In this document: piece after piece, positions 1-4,513 of the stretch
Position numbering within the stretch: position 1 is the first letter of the stretch
How the letters are laid out: each line of letters starts with the position of its first letter
Assembly: GCA_003537495.1 (NCBI GenBank)
Contig: DPSB01000035.1
Coordinates: 1 to 7,121, forward strand
From: Cytophagales bacterium
GTDB taxonomy: Bacteria > Bacteroidota > Bacteroidia > Cytophagales > Cyclobacteriaceae
Length of the DNA stretch: 7,121 bases
Direction: 5' to 3'
The notes under the pieces: model-generated
Database searches by the model: none
What the model saw: only the letters and a program-made list of their open reading frames with translations
Told to the model about the DNA's origin: nothing
Translations under genes and position numbers: made by a program

Positions 1-172
1 CATCGGTAGTAAATACACCCGAAGTATGAACAACCGGTTGAAGTTGTTCGGCTTTTAGTTCAATTGTGCTTACAGGCACAACATCTTTGGGCGTTTCGGT
101 ACTTGAGTTTTCGGGTGAGCTGCAGGCCGCTAGTAATATGCCTGCTAACATCCATGTAAGAATTGATTTCAT
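1..172 (-). CDS. RND efflux periplasmic adaptor (membrane fusion) lipoprotein, N-terminal fragment
   Basis: Only the first 57 codons are in the window; the gene continues past the left edge. It starts at the ATG whose first base is 172, 19 bp after the tolC-like stop codon, on the same strand. The N-terminus is a lipoprotein signal: Lys2, a hydrophobic stretch, then the lipobox LLAAC with Cys17, followed by a Ser/Pro/Glu/Thr-rich spacer. The next residues, VPVSTIELKAEQLQPVVHT, resemble the first strand of HlyD/AcrA-type adaptors just before the biotinyl-lipoyl-like domain. Adaptors of this family sit in the periplasm and link an inner-membrane RND pump to a TolC channel. Being directly downstream of a TolC-family gene and a TetR regulator supports this role. 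The hairpin and barrel domains lie outside the window, so an ABC-linked (MacA-like) adaptor cannot be excluded. Confidence 0.82.
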   Translation of the reverse strand, partial: MKSILTWMLAGILLAACSSPENSSTETPKDVVPVSTIELKAEQLQPVVHTSGVFTTD

Positions 173-191
173 AGTAAGTGGAATTTTTTTT

Positions 192-1535
192 TTACTTTAA
201 TGGAAATGAAGCTGTTTCGCGTTCAAGATTCGCCATAGCGATAAGTACGCGATACTGGTTTAGGGCAAGTTGAAGTTGCGCACCGGTTAGTTGCGTGCGC
301 GCATCAACCGATTCAATAAATGTATTGGCACCTTCTTTATAACCTTTTTCAATCAGGCGCTGATAGCTCTGCGCAGCCTCTACTTGTTTTTGTGCTGAGC
401 GATAATTTTGCTGCGCACTTAAGAAAGCATTGCGCGAAGTTTCCAACCCCAGATTCATTTGCCGGGTAGTATGTTGTAAGGTGAGATCAACAGACTTAAC
501 ATCTAATCGGGATTGTGCGATTTTATGCCGGTTGGTAAAGCCCGCAAACAAGGGCACTTCCAATTGCACGCCAAGCAAGTAGTAGTTTGCATTGCGATTG
601 TATTTCATTTGTTCGCCTTGAGCACCCAAATCTATAAAGCCACTAATACGGGGCATCCAGAAGAGACGCGTCATTTCCTGTACATCCTGTTGAATATGTG
701 TTGCCGTTTGGAGTTGTAAGAGTTCTTCGCGGTTTTGTGTGGTGTTGAGGTTTGATTCTTCAACGTTTAATACACTTTCCTGAGTAAGAATTTCAGCAGT
801 GGCATCTCGATTCAGTAAAAAGTTGAAATAGAGTTGTGCGTTCTCAACTTGTCTTTCGGCATCTGCAAGTTGTGCTTTGGTATTTTCCAGTTCGCTTTGC
901 GACCGAAGTATATAAGCCGGTAAACCCTTACCGTTTTCAAGCAGCGATTCATTCACCCGTTTTCCTTCTTCAGCCCTTGCAAGGGCACTTTTGTAAATAA
1001 GCACGCCTTGCTGCGCAGCCAGGTAGTTATAATACGACACTTTTATATTTCGAATCAGTTCGCGTTTGTAAATAGCCACTTCTGCTTCCTGCAAAAGAGT
1101 TTGTTGAGCTTTAATCTTTCGGTTGTAAATCAAATCGGTATTAAGGATGGGCATGGATGCACGCGCACGGACATCATAGAAATCGCGCGGAAAGAAATTC
1201 TGATTTACATTTTCAATAGTTGGAAAATTATCGGTGCCAGTTAACTGATTAAGTGTGGAGTAAACCGGGTTTAGTAAATCCCCAACAGGAAAGCTGATAC
1301 TACGACCACCATCGCCAGTGGTGTAATTTCCCAACAGGGTAAGGGAGGGGGAGAACATACCGTTGGCAACCTTTAGTGCCAGCAGAGCTTTGTCTAATCC
1401 AATATTCTTTTGCTGAAGCACGAGGTTGTTTTTCAAACCTGTTTCTATGTAGCCATCAAGTGGTTGCTGTGCAAACACAGGCACTATTGCCGTAATCAGG
1501 CAAAATATAAGGGCTTTAATTAATGGTGTTCTCAT
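192..1535 (-). CDS. TolC-family outer-membrane efflux channel protein
   Basis: A complete 447-residue protein, normal length for the TolC/OEP family. Residues 1-22 form a Sec signal peptide (Arg2, Lys7, hydrophobic core, cleavage probably after VFA). The mature part shows the two OEP repeats: long, Gln/Ala/Leu-rich helical segments at about residues 28-60, 140-245 and 350-440, separated by strand-like segments such as the one around FPVGDLLNPVYSTLNQ and the VQLEVPLFAGF strand near residue 330. The protein should trimerise into an outer-membrane barrel plus periplasmic tunnel that carries drugs or other small molecules out of the cell. It lies 33 bp after the tetR-family gene and 19 bp before the adaptor gene, consistent with co-transcription. 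The ATG at 1535 follows the signal-peptide reading and has no clear Shine-Dalgarno. A palindromic candidate operator directly abuts the start codon. The substrate cannot be told from sequence. Confidence 0.93.
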   Translation of the reverse strand: MRTPLIKALIFCLITAIVPVFAQQPLDGYIETGLKNNLVLQQKNIGLDKALLALKVANGMFSPSLTLLGNYTTGDGGRSISFPVGDLLNPVYSTLNQLTGTDNFPTIENVNQNFFPRDFYDVRARASMPILNTDLIYNRKIKAQQTLLQEAEVAIYKRELIRNIKVSYYNYLAAQQGVLIYKSALARAEEGKRVNESLLENGKGLPAYILRSQSELENTKAQLADAERQVENAQLYFNFLLNRDATAEILTQESVLNVEESNLNTTQNREELLQLQTATHIQQDVQEMTRLFWMPRISGFIDLGAQGEQMKYNRNANYYLLGVQLEVPLFAGFTNRHKIAQSRLDVKSVDLTLQHTTRQMNLGLETSRNAFLSAQQNYRSAQKQVEAAQSYQRLIEKGYKEGANTFIESVDARTQLTGAQLQLALNQYRVLIAMANLERETASFPLK

Positions 1536-1553
1536 ACTAAACAGTGTTAATTG
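1535..1553. promoter_or_regulatory. Candidate TetR operator upstream of the tolC-like gene
   Basis: The plus strand reads TACTAAACAGTGTTAATTG. The core AACAGTGTT (1540-1548) is a perfect 9-bp palindrome around G1544. Six of nine arm positions pair over the 19-bp site. The same core occurs upstream of tetR at 2234-2242, and the TGTTTAGTA arm is shared on opposite strands; the two sites match at 15 of 19 positions when one is inverted. Its place right at the tolC start would suit repression of an internal promoter or of elongation. Binding by the neighbouring TetR protein is inference. Confidence 0.4.
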
Positions 1554-1568
1554 AAGGGGTAAATTTTT

Positions 1569-2210
1569 TTAAGTCTTAAGTTTTTCCAAAATGATAACAA
1601 ACGTTTCGAAGATAGAACTCATGAGTTGATCGAGGTCTTGATCGCTGGCCTTGGCAGCCGCCACATGGCTGAGGTGGCCGGTAGTTCGCAGCGTACAAAG
1701 GCCATGCATGGTACTCCAGATTACAAACGAAACTTGCTCTGTAGCGAAGTCTTTGAAGTAGTCCAGCTTCTGGCATTCCCCCACAGTTTTCAGCAGAATA
1801 TCAAAAGCGCGGTCGCCCTCATCCCACTCTTCAAAACAGTTGGCCACGTGTTTCAGCGGCTCCTCCATATTGAATATAAGCTTATAAATATCAGGGTTTT
1901 GCAGAGCAAACTGGATGTAAGCCCGGCCCATTCCTTTAAGTCTTTCAAAAGGATGCGAGATATGGTTTAGTACTTCAAAATGGCTTACTAATAGCTTAAA
2001 CCCTTCGCTGTGCAGCGCATGCACAATCTCATTTTTGTCTTTGTAGTAGAGGTAAATGGTTGCGGGTGAGTATTCAATCTTTTCGGCAATGGCCCGAATG
2101 GAGGTTGCTTCAAGTCCCTTTTCTGCAAAAAGTAACTTTGCGGCATCCAGAATCTCTCTTTTAAGGTCTTCCTTGTGGCGTTCTTTTCTTTCGGCTACTC
2201 CCATATGCAT
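1569..2210 (-). CDS. TetR/AcrR-family transcriptional regulator with WHG-type C-terminal domain
   Basis: A complete 213-residue protein of typical TetR length. Residues 15-62 form the DNA-binding domain: helix 1 (ILDAAKLLFAEKG), then the helix-turn-helix around TSIRAIAEKIEYSPATIYLY, and the characteristic YYKDKNEIV at the start of helix 4. The ligand/dimerisation half carries a Trp-x3-His-Gly motif (W165, H169, G170), as in the WHG-type TetR C-terminal domain. Such proteins are usually dimeric repressors released by a small hydrophobic ligand. It is the first gene of the efflux cluster, 33 bp ahead of the tolC-like gene, so it most likely controls the pump and itself. The ATG at 2210 is followed by a second ATG at 2204; neither has a Shine-Dalgarno, so the true start could be either. 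Upstream, TTACTTTG (2213-2220, minus strand) is one mismatch from the Bacteroidota -7 element TAnnTTTG, which would favour the 2204 start with a very short leader, but no matching -33 element is seen. Confidence 0.92.
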   Translation of the reverse strand: MHMGVAERKERHKEDLKREILDAAKLLFAEKGLEATSIRAIAEKIEYSPATIYLYYKDKNEIVHALHSEGFKLLVSHFEVLNHISHPFERLKGMGRAYIQFALQNPDIYKLIFNMEEPLKHVANCFEEWDEGDRAFDILLKTVGECQKLDYFKDFATEQVSFVIWSTMHGLCTLRTTGHLSHVAAAKASDQDLDQLMSSIFETFVIILEKLKT

Positions 2211-2228
2211 GGCAAAGTAAACGAAAGA

Positions 2229-2247
2229 TTATGAACAGTGTTTAGTA
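2229..2247. promoter_or_regulatory. Candidate TetR operator upstream of tetR, in the divergent intergenic region
   Basis: The plus strand reads TTATGAACAGTGTTTAGTA, with the perfect palindromic core AACAGTGTT at 2234-2242 and 6 of 9 arm positions pairing. It lies 19 bp upstream of the tetR ATG and shares its core, plus the TGTTTAGTA arm, with the site upstream of tolC. An ideal symmetric site built from the shared arm would be TACTAAACAGTGTTTAGTA, a size usual for TetR operators. Autoregulation from here is inferred. The site is also 135 bp upstream of the divergent receptor gene. Confidence 0.42.
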
Positions 2248-2250
2248 AAG

Positions 2251-2268
2251 TCTGAAATTTTTCTGAAA
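2251..2268. repeat. Short direct repeat TCTGAAA, 11-bp period
   Basis: TCTGAAA occurs at 2251-2257 and again at 2262-2268, a spacing of 11 bp, about one helical turn. It lies in the 171-bp AT-rich region between the divergent tetR and receptor genes. The spacing would suit two protein subunits binding the same DNA face, but a match this short can arise by chance in AT-rich DNA. The rest of 2211-2381 shows no convincing promoter; TATTTTTT at 2342-2349 is a one-mismatch -7 element for the plus-strand gene without a clear -33 partner. Confidence 0.25.
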
Positions 2269-2381
2269 ATGTTTAAAAACGATTCCTAACCCAAGGTTTT
2301 AAGCTGTTTACCACTGGTTAAAAATTAAGCCTAAAGCGCGTTATTTTTTCCGACCTTTATCATTGAACAAATGTTGACTTA

Positions 2382-3764
2382 GTGGTGCGAGTTATTTTTA
2401 CGCTTTTACTTGTTGTGGGTATGTTTGGTGCGAGGGCACAAACGGCAGCTACAATCGATAGCCTTGATGAACGGGTCTTTCTACTCAATGAGCTCGAATT
2501 TTTTATCGACTCGACTAATACACTTTCGTTTGAGGAGATCTCTACCACCAGGTTCAGCAACCTGTTTGTGCGCAGGCCAACGTATCAAAATAAAGATTAC
2601 CGGTCGGGCGAATCATATTGGATTCGGTTTTCAATAAATCACATTCCCACCGAAAAAGTTTGGCTGATTGAATTCTATGATCAAACAATCGATCACATTG
2701 AAGCCTATGTGCCGCGGCCCGATGGTACATATGAAAAAGAGGTTATGGGCGATGCGCTTACGTTCCAGAACCGAAAATTTGCACACAAGAATTTTGAAGT
2801 ACAACTCTATCCGCACGAAAACTCGGTTCAATATTATTACTTCAGGGTTCAATCGCACGAGTTTGCCGATATTCGAATAGCTTTCCGCTCGGTCGATCGC
2901 TTTATCTCTTACTCGCTTAACGAATATTTTTTGTTCGGCACTTTCTACGGCATGATTGTAATCATCGCCCTCTATAACTTTCTGGTGTTTCTGGCCATAC
3001 GCGAAATCAAAAACGTGTATTACATCTTCTATATAATAAGTGTGGCCTTGTATGCCATGAGTCTCGATGGAGTTGGGTTTCAATACATCTGGTCTAACTA
3101 TCCGCAATGGAATAATTATGCTTCCGGTATTTGTTTGTATTCGGTAATTCTGTGGGCCCTTGTTTTTACTCGAAGATTCCTGAGTACGCGCACCAAAGCA
3201 CCTCGGCTCGATCTTGCGTTACGAATAATGATTGTGGTGCGCACGTTGGTGTTTGTATTTGAGTTGTTCTTCTATCCTGAATTTTTTGCCTTCCGGTTTA
3301 TAGAAATCTTGCCGCTTGCGCTGATTTATTATTCGGGTGTTTATGTGTTAATGCGCGGCTATCGTCCAGCGCGGTATTTTGTTATTGCGTTTGGATTATT
3401 GCTGATTGGTTTTTTTGTGCGCACGCTGGTGTTCTTTAATATTATTGCGCTTACTACATTATCTCATTATAGCTTACATTTCAGCTTTGTGGTAGAGATG
3501 CTGTTCCTCACATTTGCGTTGGGCGATAGAATTACCACGCTAAAAGATAATCGCGACCGGGCTTTACGCAGAATCATCCATCAGCATGAAGTAAACATGG
3601 CTTTGAAAGATAAGGTAACGCTGAAGTTGGAGCAGAAGGTAACGGAAAGAACAACCGAACTGAATCATAAAAATACCGAGTTGGAGGAAATCAATACGCG
3701 GTTGGTAAAACAAACCCATGAAATCAACCAGATTAATTCTGTGTTGGATTTGGACAATTGGTAA
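2382..3764 (+). CDS. 7TMR-DISM membrane receptor, probably cut short by an in-frame TAA
   Basis: A 460-residue protein as read. Residues 1-19 are a signal peptide (cleavage probably after ARA). About 30-170 match the 7TMR-DISM extracellular domain (DISMED2-like, beta-rich, with YWIRFSI and KVWLIEFYDQTIDHIEAYV). About 178-382 hold the seven-helix 7TMR-DISM membrane domain, opening with GTFYGMIVIIALYNFLVF and REIKNVYYIFY. About 383-457 form a cytoplasmic coiled coil (EQKVTERTTELNHKNTEL). Proteins of this class sense extracellular ligands and pass a signal to a cytoplasmic output domain. Here the frame stops at TAA 3762-3764, within the helix, with no output domain. The same frame continues after it into a zinc-ribbon module, so the intact gene was probably 2382-4289. 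An in-frame TGA at 2364-2366 limits the start; the first usable codon that keeps the signal peptide is GTG 2382, with GTG 2385 next. Codons 1-460 are otherwise intact, so any inactivation looks recent. Confidence 0.85.
   Translation: MVRVIFTLLLVVGMFGARAQTAATIDSLDERVFLLNELEFFIDSTNTLSFEEISTTRFSNLFVRRPTYQNKDYRSGESYWIRFSINHIPTEKVWLIEFYDQTIDHIEAYVPRPDGTYEKEVMGDALTFQNRKFAHKNFEVQLYPHENSVQYYYFRVQSHEFADIRIAFRSVDRFISYSLNEYFLFGTFYGMIVIIALYNFLVFLAIREIKNVYYIFYIISVALYAMSLDGVGFQYIWSNYPQWNNYASGICLYSVILWALVFTRRFLSTRTKAPRLDLALRIMIVVRTLVFVFELFFYPEFFAFRFIEILPLALIYYSGVYVLMRGYRPARYFVIAFGLLLIGFFVRTLVFFNIIALTTLSHYSLHFSFVVEMLFLTFALGDRITTLKDNRDRALRRIIHQHEVNMALKDKVTLKLEQKVTERTTELNHKNTELEEINTRLVKQTHEINQINSVLDLDNW
3762..3764 (+). 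other. In-frame TAA splitting the receptor and zinc-ribbon reading frames
   Basis: Context is TTGGACAATTGG TAA CTGAAG. The codons on both sides belong to one continuous amphipathic helix, and there is no frame change and no other stop until 4287-4289. UAA is normally decoded by both release factors and no recoding signal is recognised nearby, so efficient readthrough is unlikely. One substitution would restore a Lys, Gln or Glu codon. Confidence 0.7.
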
Positions 3765-3792
3765 CTGAAGAACAGTATTAAAGTAGTGTTAG

Positions 3793-3806
3793 AGGAGCGA
3801 TTAATG
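3793..3806 (+). promoter_or_regulatory. Internal Shine-Dalgarno and ATG that could start the zinc-ribbon protein separately
   Basis: AGGAG (3793-3797) lies 6 nt before ATG 3804-3806, an ideal Shine-Dalgarno spacing, and it is the clearest ribosome binding site in the window. It starts 28 nt after the TAA at 3762-3764, so re-initiation by ribosomes finishing the receptor is possible. However, the motif falls in adjacent Glu-Glu codons (GAGGAG) of the predicted helix, which would produce it by coincidence, and Bacteroidota rely little on Shine-Dalgarno pairing. Confidence 0.4.
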
Positions 3807-4289
3807 GAGAAGACCATGGATTACGAGGAGTTTACAACCTTGTATCCAGACTCGTTGGCGTGCTATCGTTTTTTGGAAGAGCTAAAGTGGAACAATGGCT
3901 TTACTTGCCGCAAGTGTGGCAACAACAAATACTTTGATGGTGCCCGGAAATTTGCACACAGGTGTACCCGATGTGGTTACAATGAGTCGATAACCGCTTA
4001 CACGGTTTTTCATGGTATTAAATTCCCGATCGAGAAGGCATTCTATATAGCCTATCTGGCTGTGGTGGGTAAAAAGCCCTCAACCTTAGAATCCTTGTCT
4101 ACCCAGTTAGATGTAGGGATAAACGCCATTTGGGGTTTCCGCAAAAAAGTAATGGAGCGGATTACCGAATTGAGCGAACACGGCAACGAAATTACAGCCG
4201 CCAAGTGGCAGGATGTAATTATCGATTCTTTTCACAAAACCCCAAAATCGAAAACCAGAACAACCAAAGCAGAAAACGTTTCCGAATAA
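3804..4289 (+). CDS. IS1595/ISXO2-transposase-type zinc ribbon plus HTH protein, no DDE domain
   Basis: 161 residues from ATG 3804; GTG 3786 would add six. Residues 5-30 (DYEEFTTLYPDSLACYRFLEELKW) match the lead-in of IS1595-type transposases. A zinc ribbon follows with C35, C38, C54 and C57 (TCRKCG and RCTRCGY), then the family-typical ITAYTVFHGIKFPIEKAFYI and a helix-turn-helix-like stretch around residues 90-115 (TLESLSTQLDVGINAIWGFRKK). The chain ends in a basic tail (KTPKSKTRTTK) where a real transposase would begin its DDE nuclease domain, so it cannot transpose. It probably binds DNA and, joined to the upstream receptor, would be a signal-controlled output domain. No terminal inverted repeats or target duplications flank it, so it does not look like an insertion sequence remnant dropped into the locus. 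Whether it is made as a separate protein here is uncertain. Confidence 0.68.
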   Translation: MEKTMDYEEFTTLYPDSLACYRFLEELKWNNGFTCRKCGNNKYFDGARKFAHRCTRCGYNESITAYTVFHGIKFPIEKAFYIAYLAVVGKKPSTLESLSTQLDVGINAIWGFRKKVMERITELSEHGNEITAAKWQDVIIDSFHKTPKSKTRTTKAENVSE

Positions 4290-4302
4290 GTTCTTAGTGC
4301 CA

Positions 4303-4324
4303 CGCTTTGCAGCGATTGTTTTTT
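4303..4324 (+). terminator. Weak terminator-like hairpin after the zinc-ribbon gene
   Basis: CGCT (4303-4306) pairs with AGCG (4311-4314) around a TTGC loop, followed by ATTG and a run of six T (4319-4324). It begins 14 bp after the stop codon at 4287-4289, the right place for an intrinsic terminator. A 4-bp stem set back from the T run is weak, so this is tentative. Confidence 0.28.
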
Positions 4325-4407
4325 AATAAAAAAATCATGTACCAAAGTCGTTTAAATATGCCAGTAAACGTTTGAAATCAATGTTTTTATTCAATGAAAA
4401 GGCATTT

Positions 4408-4430
4408 TTCGCAACTTCCAGTTTGCGGAA
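4408..4430. repeat. Imperfect inverted repeat upstream of the susC-like gene
   Basis: The arms are TTCGCAACT (4408-4416) and AGTTTGCGGAA (4420-4430) around a TCC loop; nine pairs form, with two single-base bulges in the right arm. It lies 83 bp upstream of the SusC start codon and has no T run after it on either strand, so it is not a terminator. It could be an operator or an RNA hairpin near the promoter. The remainder of the 4290-4513 gap is AT-rich and holds no gene that can be supported. Confidence 0.3.
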
Positions 4431-4458
4431 GATTAAAGGCACCTTTTATTAAAAATAT

Positions 4459-4466
4459 TAGCCTTG
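4459..4466 (+). promoter_or_regulatory. Possible Bacteroidota-type -7 element for the susC-like gene
   Basis: TAGCCTTG matches the Bacteroidota -7 consensus TAnnTTTG at five of six fixed positions. It would give a leader of about 40 nt before ATG 4514. No TTG is seen at the expected distance upstream (17-23 bp), so the call is weak. Confidence 0.22.
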
Positions 4467-4513
4467 TCAGTTGCTTTTATCAATATTCATACTGCGAAAT
4501 AATCAAATCGCAT

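Larger units (their letters stand above)
2382..4289 (+). pseudogene. Putative full-length receptor/zinc-ribbon fusion gene interrupted by one stop codon
   Basis: The two open reading frames at 2382-3764 and 3786-4289 are in the same frame (start difference 1404 nt, 468 codons), separated only by TAA and seven sense codons LKNSIKV. Read through, the product has 635 codons: signal peptide, DISMED2-like sensor, seven membrane helices, coiled coil to about residue 490, zinc ribbon with C509, C512, C528 and C531, a helix-turn-helix-like segment near residues 560-590, and a basic Lys/Thr-rich tail. The helical, charged pattern runs smoothly over the stop (LDLDNW, stop, LKNSIKVVLEERL). AAA, CAA or GAA is one substitution from TAA, so a nonsense mutation explains the split most simply. 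A sequencing error, or a genuine two-gene arrangement using the internal start at 3804, are the alternatives. Confidence 0.55.

Noticed and set aside
513..719. Short plus-strand open frames within the TolC gene (also 1008-1244)
   Set aside because: Both are mirror frames of the TolC coding sequence with no start signals or domain evidence.
1561..1580. Terminator between the TetR and TolC genes
   Set aside because: The T-rich stretch is on the wrong strand for the minus-strand genes, and CTTAAG there is only a 6-bp palindrome without a loop; co-transcription is more likely.
1626..1970. 114-codon open frame on the plus strand
   Set aside because: It is antisense inside the TetR gene, and its translation has no family features.
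2631..3107. 158-codon open frame on the minus strand
   Set aside because: It lies wholly antisense to the receptor, whose domain structure is clear, and its translation shows no recognisable domain.
3762..3764. Programmed stop-codon readthrough or recoding
   Set aside because: The stop is UAA, not the UGA or UAG used for selenocysteine or pyrrolysine, and no recoding structure is recognisable after it; mutation, sequencing error or re-initiation is simpler.
3786..4289. Complete insertion sequence of the IS1595 type
   Set aside because: There is no DDE catalytic region, no terminal inverted repeats and no target-site duplication, and the frame is continuous with the receptor's coiled coil upstream.
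1599..4372. AAACGTTT-like palindrome near 1600, 4275 and 4365 as a shared regulatory site
   Set aside because: Two of the three copies are inside coding ends, the flanks do not match, and an 8-bp AT-rich palindrome is expected by chance.
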